The position numbers and the translations under genes are program-made. From Clostridium sp. AM49-4BH (GTDB taxonomy: Bacteria > Bacillota > Clostridia > Lachnospirales > Lachnospiraceae), in NCBI RefSeq assembly GCF_003478335.1, contig NZ_QUFB01000022.1:1-48749 (forward strand): a stretch of DNA of 48,749 bases, in the 5' to 3' direction. Below, in pieces: positions 18,393-27,739 of the stretch. Position 1 is the first letter of the stretch; each line of letters opens with the position of its first letter. The notes under the pieces were generated by a model that did not search any database, had not been told where the DNA came from, and was given only the letters and a program-made list of their open reading frames with translations.

Positions 18393-20339
18393 GTTTGAGA
18401 ATGATGTAGAAATGTATGGTGCTCAAACGCAGACGATAGGAACTACTACTGCACCAATGTTTGAGAATGATGTAGAAATGTATGGTGCTCAAACACATAC
18501 CGTTAAATCTATACCGTATGCGGAGTTTGAGAATGATGTAGAAATGTATGGTGCTCAAACATATATGCAACAATTGCCGCACTTGCATTTGTTTGAGAAT
18601 GATGTAGAAATGTATGGTGCTCAAACTTGGATAATTGTAAAGTACAGCTACAAATGGTTTGAGAATGATGTAGAAATGTATGGTGCTCAAACAAAACTGA
18701 AATATAAGTGTATAATAGTACTGTTTGAGAATGATGTAGAAATGTATGGTGCTCAAACCATATCAACACGGCTGTTACAGAATGTCGTGTTTGAGAATGA
18801 TGTAGAAATGTATGGTGCTCAAACTCCGTATTTTCTGTAATCGCTGACATAGTGGTTTGAGAATGATGTAGAAATGTATGGTGCTCAAACTGCACTGTTT
18901 CAGTTTTTGACGTGCACATGGTTTGAGAATGATGTAGAAATGTATGGTGCTCAAACAAATGCAATCGTCTTATATTGACTACAGCCGTTTGAGAATGATG
19001 TAGAAATGTATGGTGCTCAAACTGTGATGTGTTTTTGTATTTCGCATACCATGTTTGAGAATGATGTAGAAATGTATGGTGCTCAAACTCTGCGCCCAGT
19101 AGGCGTTCATGCGATGCGGTTTGAGAATGATGTAGAAATGTATGGTGCTCAAACACCACCTTTCCTCTGATTATCAAATCAGCAGTTTGAGAATGATGTA
19201 GAAATGTATGGTGCTCAAACTCTGCTGTTCAATCACGTTTGACGTTGTGCGTTTGAGAATGATGTAGAAATGTATGGTGCTCAAACATTCATGCCATTTA
19301 GTCGCACCTAACTCGTGTTTGAGAATGATGTAGAAATGTATGGTGCTCAAACCAGCCTATTTGTATGCGGCAGGTGACGCTAGTTTGAGAATGATGTAGA
19401 AATGTATGGTGCTCAAACAAAAGAAATTTGTAGCAAGCAGATGCAATCGTTTGAGAATGATGTAGAAATGTATGGTGCTCAAACTCCGAAAAAATAATAA
19501 AACTATTCCAGTCCGTTTGAGAATGATGTAGAAATGTATGGTGCTCAAACAACAATCACTCTGTACGAAGAACTCGTTAGGTTTGAGAATGATGTAGAAA
19601 TGTATGGTGCTCAAACTCAAGAGATCATACAGAACGCGTTGGATCAGTTTGAGAATGATGTAGAAATGTATGGTGCTCAAACTCTTTAGCAGACATTGCC
19701 GCAGTTACAGATGTTTGAGAATGATGTAGAAATGTATGGTGCTCAAACAAATTGCAGAACATTGTATGTTGACCATATGTTTGAGAATGATGTAGAAATG
19801 TATGGTGCTCAAACCGTTTCACTCAAATTTATGCCAACAACCGCGTTTGAGAATGATGTAGAAATGTATGGTGCTCAAACCACTCAAATAGAATCAATAG
19901 CTTTGGTTGTGTTTGAGAATGATGTAGAAATGTATAGGTGCTCAAACTTGAAACTTGGGGCAAAGATTGGTTGTGTTTAGAATGATGTAGAAATGTATGG
20001 TGCTCAAACGTTCTCTTTCATATCATCAATTCGTATATCGTTTGAGAATGATGTAGAAATGTATGGTGCTCAAACATCATCAATTTAATATCCGGACGTA
20101 TCCTGGTTTGAGAATGATGTAGAAATGTATGGTGCTCAAACAAATAACAGGGGTGATCTGCTAGCAACAAAGTTTGAGAATGATGTAGAAATGTATGGTG
20201 CTCAAACCGGGATGATTTCTGCTATCTCTCCAGTGTAGTTTGAGAATGATGTAGAAATGTATGGTGCTCAAACTACCTGTTTCCGAGTGTCACTAAAATT
20301 TCAGTTTGAGAATGATGTAGAAATGTATGGTGCTCAAAT
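18393..20339 (+). CRISPR. Type II-A CRISPR array, 30 repeats / 29 spacers
   Basis: Repeats are 36 bp, beginning GTTTGAGAATGATGTAGAAA and ending TGTATGGTGCTCAAAC, with period 66 (30-bp spacers). The first repeat is 18393-18428. The array is regular except for repeat 24 (19911-19947, one A inserted), the next spacer (27 bp, 19948-19974) and repeat 25 (19975-20009, one G lost). The final repeat (20304-20339) ends in AAAT instead of AAAC, marking the leader-distal end. Transcription runs + from the leader; the tracrRNA anti-repeat is complementary to this strand. No two spacers looked identical. Confidence 0.98.
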
Positions 20340-20460
20340 ATACTTTAGCAATGGCGTATTTACCATTGGTTACAGAGACTGGGCACCGGAACATGAGAAA
20401 ATGGGAAAAGGTGTAACTTTGACTGAGGATGAAATGATGAAGTTGAAGGAACTATTGTAA
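20340..20460 (+). pseudogene. 3' remnant of a YdbC/PC4-like (p15 coactivator family) gene
   Basis: Straight after the last repeat an open frame encodes ~40 residues ending at TAA 20460, including YRDWAPEHEKMGKGVTLTED and KLKELL. This strongly resembles the C-terminus of YdbC/PC4-like single-stranded-nucleic-acid-binding proteins (RDWsPDHeKMGKGiTLTeeE). The N-terminal half and start codon are missing: upstream is CRISPR repeat. The array's distal end therefore lies on the breakpoint of an older gene. It is not expected to be functional. Confidence 0.6.
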
Positions 20461-20472
20461 AGAGGTGAGAAG

Positions 20473-20624
20473 ATGGATACGAGCAGGCTTATTGGCATGC
20501 GTGTTGTTAATGTTAACACTCATGCTATAGGAACAATTGAATATATAAAAGATGGCTTCGTATAGCAGGAGAACTTGTGGAAGATAATGTTGGTGTTGTG
20601 GTAAACGTCTCCAGCATTGAATGA
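20473..20624 (+). pseudogene. Small gene broken by a one-base frameshift
   Basis: A good ribosome site (GAGGTGAGAAG) precedes ATG 20473. The first frame reads 30 residues (start MDTSRLIGMRVVNVNTHAIG, end IKDGFV) to TAG 20563-20565. The neighbouring frame continues with AGELVEDNVGVVVNVSSIE to TGA 20622-20624. Together they would make a ~50-aa beta-strand-rich protein of the kind seen in small KOW/SH3-like folds; the family is not identified. It follows the YdbC-like remnant by 12 bases, as if once in its operon. From 20625 to 20867 I see no gene. Confidence 0.45.
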
Positions 20625-20867
20625 GAAACTTCACGATTGTTGGAGTGATCGTTTTTAATTTTAGACACTTCGATTATGGCATGGATTTGTGAGAGGTGCA
20701 ATCCGTGGGCAGATTAGGCGCTTACTGTAGAAATGTAAAATAGTGAAAAAATAGTGTAATTTTAGTGGAAAGATTGGCACTCTCGTGATATACTATGTCA
20801 AGAAAAACAAATGGCTGCAAAGTAGATGTTTTTTCTTGGGCTCATTATATCAGGAGGGTGCTTTTTT

Positions 20868-21968
20868 ATGATTAAAGTAACTTTGTCAAATGAAATATTA
20901 AAGTATATTACTGAGATAGATAAAAACAGGTATAAAGCATCAGAGGTTTCGTTGCCTATTGCGGTAGCAAGTAAGTTGCGGAAAATTTCAAAGAAGAAAA
21001 GTTCCTATGCATCTACTAAAATTGAGGGAAATCCTTTATCGGAGAAGCAGGTGGATGAGGTTATAGATAGCGATGAACGAAAACACTATCTTAAACCGGA
21101 GCAGGAGGTTCGTAATTATTTCCTGGCACTGAATTATTTGGAAGAGAAAGCGGCAAAGAAGGAGAGGTTTTCCAAGAAACTGATATTGGATGTACAGAAG
21201 TACGTTGAAAAGGGAGCTTCAAAAGAAAAAATCGGACTTCGAGGACCAATGCCCCCCGGAGTATTATTTGCGGTATATGATTCACAAACAGGGAATCCTG
21301 ATTATATTCCTCCGGAATATATTGATCTACCGGATCTGTTGGATGAATTGGTGGAATATGTGAATGCAACAGATGATCATCCGCTCATAATTGCAGCTGT
21401 AGTGCATTATCAGCTTGTAACAATTCATCCATTTGAAGATGGAAATGGGCGGACCGCAAGGCTGCTCTCGGGATATATTTTAGATATCAACGGATATGGT
21501 TTTAACGGAATTGGCTCATTAGAAGAGTACTTCGCATATGATATTGATGAATACTATGAATCAATCCAGATGGGGCTGCCTGCACTGTATTATTCGGGAC
21601 GAGAGAATCCTCCGCATCCTGAGATTTGGATCAATTATTTCCTTCGCATGGTGCTGCTATACTCAAATAAGGTTTGCGAATTGTCAGAGAGTTCAAACAA
21701 CGAAGAATTGGAAGGAAGCCTTTCGTATCTAAAAGGGAAAGAGAAGGAATTGCTCTTGCTGCTCATGAAGAACTATAAAAGAGAGTTCACGCCGATCGAA
21801 GTCAGCAAAGAGCTTAAGGTTACAAATAAGACTGTAATAAATCGACTTGCAACACTTGTAAAAAATGGTTTCGTCATTCCGAATCTGGTTAAGGAACGTA
21901 TACGTTCCTATGAACTTTCTGATTTTACCAAGCAGAATGAGAAGGAAATAAGAAAGCTTTTGAAGTGA
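20868..21968 (+). CDS. Fic/DOC-domain protein (AMP-transferase type, class II auto-inhibited)
   Basis: The product is 366 aa from ATG 20868 (AGGAGG ten bases upstream); the longer frame from 20826 lacks a site. An N-terminal helical region holds the inhibitory motif STKIEGN at ~53-59 ((S/T)xxxE(G/N)). The Fic core has the full catalytic loop HPFEDGNGRTAR near residue 200, with the catalytic His. The C-terminus (~300-360) is a winged-HTH-like segment (TPIEVSKELKVTNKTVINRLATLVKNG). Fic enzymes transfer AMP from ATP onto hydroxyl groups of target proteins; class II members carry the N-terminal inhibitor. The target is unknown. Confidence 0.9.
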   Translation: MIKVTLSNEILKYITEIDKNRYKASEVSLPIAVASKLRKISKKKSSYASTKIEGNPLSEKQVDEVIDSDERKHYLKPEQEVRNYFLALNYLEEKAAKKERFSKKLILDVQKYVEKGASKEKIGLRGPMPPGVLFAVYDSQTGNPDYIPPEYIDLPDLLDELVEYVNATDDHPLIIAAVVHYQLVTIHPFEDGNGRTARLLSGYILDINGYGFNGIGSLEEYFAYDIDEYYESIQMGLPALYYSGRENPPHPEIWINYFLRMVLLYSNKVCELSESSNNEELEGSLSYLKGKEKELLLLLMKNYKREFTPIEVSKELKVTNKTVINRLATLVKNGFVIPNLVKERIRSYELSDFTKQNEKEIRKLLK

Positions 21969-22038
21969 GGCGGGAGATTGATGAAATAATGGATGGCAAA
22001 GTGGATAACAAAATTATAAAAAATTCCGTCCGCTTTTG

Positions 22039-22047
22039 TGCTATAAT
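22039..22047 (+). promoter_or_regulatory. Extended -10 promoter
   Basis: TG-c-TATAAT stands 37 bases before the gene at 22084, identical over TGTGCTATAAT to the element before the WYL gene. Confidence 0.5.
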
Positions 22048-22083
22048 TTATAAGTAGATGGAATCGTGAGGAGGTGATGTATC

Positions 22084-22437
22084 ATGCTTACTGACGATGA
22101 GATTAGAGAAATATGTGACCGTTATGAGCTTATATATAATATAACAGACAATGTAGTTTTTATTCGCTCAGCATGTGGACGTTGGAACATATTTTTGCGA
22201 GGAGATGAGGTTGTCAATCTACGCCACGAGAATTATCGATGGGCGAAGGGGACAGCACAGAAAACACACAAGAAATTTGCTGAAAATTATCACGACCAGG
22301 AATTGGAAACGAAGGACTTTCGTGAAGTGGTCAGTTATATTGTGAGACATGATAAGAAGATGTTGCGCAATTTTAAGAAAAGAACAAAGATGGATAAAAT
22401 ATTTGAGGAAATCGAGGAAAATCAATGTTCTGATTAA
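22084..22437 (+). CDS. Small conserved hypothetical protein
   Basis: The product is 117 aa with GAGGAGGTG just upstream of ATG 22084. It is a soluble, charged protein with aromatic residues (YELIYNITDNVVFIR, RWNIFL, HENYRWAKG) and a basic C-terminal third (VRHDKKMLRNFKKRTKMDK). No signal peptide, membrane helix or known catalytic motif is visible. It has its own promoter and probably forms an operon with the acidic gene 23 bp downstream. No family is recognised. Confidence 0.7.
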   Translation: MLTDDEIREICDRYELIYNITDNVVFIRSACGRWNIFLRGDEVVNLRHENYRWAKGTAQKTHKKFAENYHDQELETKDFREVVSYIVRHDKKMLRNFKKRTKMDKIFEEIEENQCSD

Positions 22438-22460
22438 CAGGGAAAGGTAGGTAGAATACT

Positions 22461-22787
22461 ATGGATTTTTTTGGTTGGGAAGATTTGGACGGGGACGGTC
22501 ATGTTGATGAAGTTGAGAGCCTGCTTGCAGACGATCTTATGTGTACGAATGATGAGGAACGTGAAATGAATGCTGGAATCGGAGGTTTGGGTCCGACCTC
22601 TGGGTCGTTTGGGCTGGAAAGTGGTCTTGACGGCGATGTGGATGAGGAATTTCATGATGGACTGGAAATAGATTTACTGAATGCTGATATTGATCCGGAT
22701 GATTTTCGGTTAATGGATGAGGAGGAAAGACTCGAGGCTTTGGATGATGCAGGTTTGGATCCTGATGATTTTGATGATTTTTTATGA
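22461..22787 (+). CDS. Highly acidic small protein with an EF-hand-like calcium loop
   Basis: The product is 108 aa and more than a quarter Asp/Glu. Near the N-terminus, DLDGDGHVDEVE matches a calcium-binding loop (DxDGDGxxxxxE) or a dockerin-like half repeat, but no second loop is seen. The C-terminus is an aspartate run (GLDPDDFDDFL). No signal peptide. It follows the previous gene after 23 bp, with a GGAAAGGTAGG site. Function unknown; calcium binding is an inference from the loop. Confidence 0.65.
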   Translation: MDFFGWEDLDGDGHVDEVESLLADDLMCTNDEEREMNAGIGGLGPTSGSFGLESGLDGDVDEEFHDGLEIDLLNADIDPDDFRLMDEEERLEALDDAGLDPDDFDDFL

Positions 22788-22827
22788 TTTTTGACATTGA
22801 TTATAGTAATAGTGTGATGACATAGAG

Positions 22828-22890
22828 GACGGTATTCTTGATCGCGAGCAAAGACTTAGATCCTGCTCGCGATCTTGGATACCGTCTTTC
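22828..22890. terminator. Long hairpin terminator between convergent genes
   Basis: GACGGTAT...GATCGCGAGCA pairs with TGCTCGCGATC...ATACCGTC over about 25 bp with small mismatches; TTTC follows on the plus strand. It lies between the + gene ending at 22787 and the - helicase ending at 22903, and can stop transcription from at least the plus side. Confidence 0.7.
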
Positions 22891-22902
22891 TGGGATTCGA
22901 GC

Positions 22903-24380
22903 TTATATTTTCTCCAGATATCTTCTGCGGTAATATTCCATGGTTCTGTATTCCAAAATATCATGCATATGTTTTATAAAAGCATCGTTTTTTACGATAT
23001 CTTTTAGGTCATCTCTAATTGCAAGTGCAAAGCCGTCTTTTTCGACAAAGAAACCTTTTCCCGAAGCCTTCAAATATTTAATAGGCATGCTTTTGGCTTT
23101 GCGCAAATGTTGCTTATCTGTTATAGATTTGTATTCATCATATGTAATGTCCGCGGCAAAATCTTTCCAGTTTTTGCCGGTATTAAAAAAGTCTTTCCAT
23201 GCTGCAAGAACTTCGTCATCCTTGACAGCTAATCGTACATTCCCATGATTAAAAAAGCTATAAAGAATAGGCATTTTATAGACCTTCTGCATATCTGTTG
23301 TTTCAATTAATGTCAGAAAGTCCTTGCCCAAACCTGAGCAAAGTGTTTCCTCTGTCTCAGAGAGCTCGTGCAACTTCTCCAAAAATTCCAAATAATGCCG
23401 GATGGATTTTCTTTGGCATGCGTTATGCAATATCGGTAAACATCATCATCCATATAGGTGAATAATTGCATACGTGTAGGAATCTTGCCATCGAGCTTTT
23501 CTTTAACGCGATAAAATTCATGTGTTATCCGCTCTTTTGCCGTAAGGGATTTTTGATCTAATTTCTTAAATAGGTCAATTAAGCGCATATCGAAATCTAC
23601 AATACAGTCATCTGGATATTCTATGTTGGAAAGATCAGTTGGAGCGTTCTTATTAGAATCTCCTCCGCCTGTTAACAACAAAGGTACCCGTCCGGCTTTT
23701 TCGTAATTTCCTATGAAGTCAAGCACATTTAGGTATGTTTTTCCGTTGCTGATCCTAAGTCCACGTCCTAATTGCTGTAAAAAGACAACAGGAGATTCGG
23801 TGGGTCTTAAAAACATAACCATATCAAGATCTGGTATGTCAACACCTTCATTGAACATATCAACGGAAAAGATCACTTTAATTTCCTGGCTTTTCAACTT
23901 CTGTATGGCGATATTTCTTTCTTCAGAAGGTTCACCGTTGGTATTACTATATACAGCCACAGCATCTATACCTCGGGCACAAAATTCTTTAGCCATTTCA
24001 TTTGCATGTTTTCGAGAACAACAAAAACCCAACGCTCTCTTTGAAGGGTATTTTTTATAATATTTATATATCAGGTCATAACGATCTTTATTTCCTATAT
24101 AGGCTTTGTCGAGTTGTTTTTCATCATAATGGCCCCTTACCAAGTGAATAGAGGAGTAATCAACAGTGTCATATATGCCATAGTAATGAAAAGGAACAAG
24201 AACCCCTTTATTAATAGCTTCTTTTAATGAAATTTCATATGGAACATTGTAGTCGCATATTTCGTAAATGTCTTTGCCGTCCAATCTTTCCGGTGTTGCT
24301 GTAAGACCTAGCAAAAACTTGGGCTTAAAATAATTTATTATTCTCTGATATTGATCATTTACTGCATGATGAAATTCTGC
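22903..24380 (-). pseudogene. DEAD/DEAH-box helicase, C-terminal remnant, truncated and frameshifted
   Basis: Reading left on the minus strand, the remnant begins inside motif II: EFHHAVNDQYQ (normally DEFHHA). It then shows motif III (GLTATPER), RALGFCCSRKHANEMA, FSVDMFNEGVDIPDLDMV and the arginine-finger motif QQLGRGLRIS, all of the SF2 RecA-2 domain. The N-terminus with the Walker A motif is missing because the recombinase element begins here. A second lesion near 23407 (CC where CCC is needed) shifts the frame: PSGIIWNF should read PSRHYLEF. The downstream frame runs to 22903. The gene is dead as an enzyme; it resembles helicases of phage-defence or restriction islands, but the exact type is unclear. 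Confidence 0.8.
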
Positions 24381-24397
24381 TCGTGTCAAGTAAGAAA

Positions 24398-24451
24398 CAA
24401 AAAAAAATTAATTTTTTTTATCAATGGGGAACCTTTAGCAAGATTCCCCAT
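24398..24451 (-). terminator. Terminator after the recombinase operon, near the element end
   Basis: ATGGGGAA/TTCCCCAT (24424-24451) forms an 8-bp stem, and a long T-rich tract follows on the minus strand (24398-24421). It closes the recombinase transcript before the truncated helicase and lies within ~75 bp of the likely element boundary at ~24377. Confidence 0.6.
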
Positions 24452-24500
24452 GTTACTTCTTTATAATTTTGTTTTCTCGCTATTACTACTGATTATACCA

Positions 24501-26024
24501 TCATCCAGCCTGAAAGTCATCAAAGTTCCATCTGATTTCAATATGCTCATTATCATACACCAACACATAATCAATGAGATATCTGATTACTTCTTCATCA
24601 AACTCATCCAACTTACTAAGCTTTGTTAGCTGTTCCTGCTTTGCATCAAGAAAGAGATCCTTTTGCATATCAAGTGTTTCCTGCTTCTCTGTAATCAGAC
24701 TTTCTATCTCTGCGATTTTCTGCTTAACTTCTGCAGTCTTTTTTGCCATCTGATCACGAGTGATATTTGTTTTTGTATAATCATCGTATATCTCAAACTT
24801 TAGCTTTGCATAGTGTGCCTTTGACTTTTTAAGTGATTCGATTTCCCTTTCAAGATTATCTGGACAATTACCGCCATCAGTTTTCAACTCAAATTCCTGC
24901 AACTGAGCCAATGCCATATTTCTAGCAATGTCTAGAAGTGTCGCCTCAAGTTCTTCACCTCTAATACGTGACACATGACCGTTGTGGCATCTGTATGAGG
25001 ATTTATTTCCGTATTTATAAAGTCCCTTACCACATATTCCACAGCGAATATACGATTTACGCCACTTTCCATTTGGTTTTCTCTTCGTCACTTCTCGTCT
25101 TGCTATCATCTTGTGAGCAAGCTTGAAGTCTTCCACAGAAACTAATGGTTCATGACAGTTTTCAACAATTATCCAGTCCTCTTTATCTCTCTGCACAACC
25201 TGATGACCGGTATCAATATTATCAGCCGTCTTGTTATTGATTACAGAACCAATATAGACTTCATTATATAAAATCTCCATTACTGTACTGGCACTCCACA
25301 TGTGCTCACCAATATCCCTTTCATAACATCTCTTAACTCCAATCTTTTGGTAATACTCAAATATGCTATCATATCCATTATTATTCAGATAATTTGCAAT
25401 CTCGGTGTATTTCATGCCTTTAATAGCCAGTTCAAATATCAGCTGGACAACAGGTGCTGTTACTGGGTCAGGCACTAACATATGCTTATCATCTTCACTT
25501 TTCTGGTATCCAAAAGGAGCAAATGCAGCAATGTACTTTCCCTGCTTAGCCAACACTGCCTTAGCGGCTCTTACCTTTTTTGATGCATCCTTACAATACA
25601 ATGCATTCACAAGATTTTTCAGTGCAACACTCATACCTCCGGTTGAACCAAAGCTGTTAGCAGAATCGTAATTATCATTCACGCTGATATATCTTACCTG
25701 AAGAACCGGAAATATACATTCCATATAGTTACCAACTTCAAGATAATCTCGTCCGAGTCTGCTGTAGTCCTTCGTCACAATAACCTGAATCTTACCAGCC
25801 TTTACCAGATCCATCATTTTTACAAAATTAGGTCTGCTAAAGTCTGCTCCGGAATATCCATCATCTGAAAATTCCATTATGTTGCAGTCCTTTAGTTCAG
25901 GCAGTTTCTGGATATGATCAAGCATTAACTTTCGCTGATGGGAAATACTGTTACTTTCCTCATGAGCAGCCAAGTTGTCATCTTCATCTGATAATCTCAT
26001 ATAGAGAGCTATCGTCTTATCCAT
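24501..26024 (-). CDS. Large serine recombinase 1 of 3
   Basis: The product is 507 aa. The resolvase domain (~1-150) starts IALYMRLSDEDDN with the nucleophile Ser12 and continues with FSDDGYSGADFSRPNF and VTKDYSRLGRDYLEVGNY. A recombinase domain and a zinc ribbon (RCGICGKGLYKYG...YRCHNGH, ~355-380) follow, then a coiled coil (~425-475). These are the parts of TnpX/TndX-type integrases that move conjugative or mobilisable elements without a tyrosine intermediate. It overlaps gene 2 by 8 bp and is translated with it. It is the gene nearest the element end at ~24377. Confidence 0.93.
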   Translation of the reverse strand: MDKTIALYMRLSDEDDNLAAHEESNSISHQRKLMLDHIQKLPELKDCNIMEFSDDGYSGADFSRPNFVKMMDLVKAGKIQVIVTKDYSRLGRDYLEVGNYMECIFPVLQVRYISVNDNYDSANSFGSTGGMSVALKNLVNALYCKDASKKVRAAKAVLAKQGKYIAAFAPFGYQKSEDDKHMLVPDPVTAPVVQLIFELAIKGMKYTEIANYLNNNGYDSIFEYYQKIGVKRCYERDIGEHMWSASTVMEILYNEVYIGSVINNKTADNIDTGHQVVQRDKEDWIIVENCHEPLVSVEDFKLAHKMIARREVTKRKPNGKWRKSYIRCGICGKGLYKYGNKSSYRCHNGHVSRIRGEELEATLLDIARNMALAQLQEFELKTDGGNCPDNLEREIESLKKSKAHYAKLKFEIYDDYTKTNITRDQMAKKTAEVKQKIAEIESLITEKQETLDMQKDLFLDAKQEQLTKLSKLDEFDEEVIRYLIDYVLVYDNEHIEIRWNFDDFQAG

Positions 26025-27738
26025 TGCTGCTCACCTCTCTTTCTTCTGCCACTTTAAGCAACTCCTTTAGGAAATCATCATACAAGAGCTTAACTTCTAT
26101 ATTGCCATCATAAAAAACAATTTCCGATACAAAAGCATCCACAAGCTCCTTTGTAAGTTTTCTTTTAGCCATATATTTATTGACAGTTTCTTCCCATCCT
26201 TCATCAATATGAAATTCTTTTTCATACAGACTTCTTCGATGAAGCAATTCAGTAATCTGCGCTTCAATCTCATTTACTCTGCTTTCATATTCTCTCTGAT
26301 ACTGGCACAGTTCTTCCGCAGTGATTAACTGTTCCCTATAATCTTCATACAAACCACTTTTGTTAGCGGTAATTCTTCTTACATCATTTTGAAGTTTTGC
26401 TATCTGCTTGGTATAAATATCATATTGAAGAACATTCTCTTTTCTGCTGTTCATCTTCTGAACAAACTTTGTTTTCTCAACACACAAACTCATATGCTGA
26501 CGGATAACAGAAAAAACACTATCCATAACCTCAGAATAATCATAAGAGTACTTATTTTCACATAGCCTAGCTAATTTTCTACGGTTCTTACACTTATAAT
26601 AGAACTTTTCTGAATAAGTGTGATGCCTGCCAATCAATACACTGCCTCCACAACAGGCGCATTTTGTTTTATATACCAGAATATTATCCGGCTTATTTGG
26701 AACATCAGCTTTAGGTTTTGATGCTTCTAAATGCTTCTTTTTGATATGCTCCATTCTCTCCCTTGTTTTGTAGAAAGTGTCCTTATCAATTATTGGTTCA
26801 TGAACATTTTCTATTCGCTGCCATGTTGATGCATCTGTTTTAACATTCTTTCTCCCGGTATCAAGAGCCTTCCTTTGCTTTCCATGAACAATATTTCCAA
26901 TGTAATATTCCCCTTGGAGTATCTCTTTTACATGCGAATAGTGCCATTCTCTTGCTTTTTCAGCAAGTTCAATCTTTCCTGACTTATAGAATCTGTATTT
27001 CGGAGGTGAAAGAATTCCTTCGTTTTGCAAAGTCTTTGCAATACCAGCATATCCCTTCCCATCCAAAAACATATTAAAAATTCTAACTACATTGTCAGAT
27101 ACCTCTTCATCAATCAAAAGCTTTCTTGAACCATCTGTAGCCCTGTAATATCCATATGGTGGCGTTCCCTCGCTGAAGCCGCCCTGTGCCCAAATACTAT
27201 GCTTTCCGGTCTCTACTTTCTTTGAAAGGTCTTTGGAATAATATTCGTTCACAATATTCTTAAGCGGTACAGATAAATCAGTTCCCGGTCTTGCTGTATC
27301 AAAATCATCTGTGATAGCAATATATCTCACATCAAGAAAAGGAAATACCCTCTCAATGTAGTTGCCTGCTTCCACATAATTTCTCCCAAGTCTGCTAAGG
27401 TCACGGGTAATAACAGTATTAATCCTGCCAGCCCTTATATCCTGAATCATCCGGTCAAATTCTGGTCTTTCAAAAGTAGTTCCTGTCACCGATATATCGG
27501 CATAGACCTCAACCTCTACCATATCATCCTGCGAATTAATAAATTCCCTGATATATGCTATCTGTGTGTCTACAGTATCTCTTTCCTTATTCGCCTCTGA
27601 TTCAAATGAAAGTCTCGCATAGATTCCAACCTGATATGGTTTTGCCTCCTTATCCATGCTTAAAACTGCTTTTGCCGTCAGATTGTCAGTCGGCTCTGCA
27701 ACTGCAACCGGCATATTTTTTCTGCTCTTTCTTGCCAT
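26017..27738 (-). CDS. Large serine recombinase 2 of 3
   Basis: The product is 573 aa, with AGGAGG nine bases before ATG 27738. An N-terminal extension of ~35 residues precedes the resolvase domain GIYARLSFESEANK (Ser44), YADISVTGTTFERPEF and ITRDLSRLGRNYVEAGNYIE. The zinc ribbon KCACCGGSVLIG...YYKCKNRR..LC and a long coiled coil follow. The start lies one base after the stop of gene 3 (TAG-T-ATG), so the three are one translation unit. In related triple-recombinase elements the proteins are thought to act together on excision and insertion; division of labour is unknown. Confidence 0.93.
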   Translation of the reverse strand: MARKSRKNMPVAVAEPTDNLTAKAVLSMDKEAKPYQVGIYARLSFESEANKERDTVDTQIAYIREFINSQDDMVEVEVYADISVTGTTFERPEFDRMIQDIRAGRINTVITRDLSRLGRNYVEAGNYIERVFPFLDVRYIAITDDFDTARPGTDLSVPLKNIVNEYYSKDLSKKVETGKHSIWAQGGFSEGTPPYGYYRATDGSRKLLIDEEVSDNVVRIFNMFLDGKGYAGIAKTLQNEGILSPPKYRFYKSGKIELAEKAREWHYSHVKEILQGEYYIGNIVHGKQRKALDTGRKNVKTDASTWQRIENVHEPIIDKDTFYKTRERMEHIKKKHLEASKPKADVPNKPDNILVYKTKCACCGGSVLIGRHHTYSEKFYYKCKNRRKLARLCENKYSYDYSEVMDSVFSVIRQHMSLCVEKTKFVQKMNSRKENVLQYDIYTKQIAKLQNDVRRITANKSGLYEDYREQLITAEELCQYQREYESRVNEIEAQITELLHRRSLYEKEFHIDEGWEETVNKYMAKRKLTKELVDAFVSEIVFYDGNIEVKLLYDDFLKELLKVAEEREVSSNG

Positions 27739-27739
27739 A

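Noticed and set aside
18331..20340. Long open frames on both strands across the CRISPR array (repeating FENDVEMYGAQT or FEHHTFLHHSQT)
   Set aside because: They arise because the 66-bp period is a multiple of three; no ribosome sites, and the sequence is a clear CRISPR array.
20726..20737. TGTAGAAATGTA, matching the middle of the CRISPR repeat
   Set aside because: Only 12 bases in an AT-rich region with no flanking match; likely chance.
24389..24389. TTG at 24389 as a genuine start of a shorter helicase
   Set aside because: It lies at the element junction, has no ribosome site, and the protein would lack motifs I and most of II.
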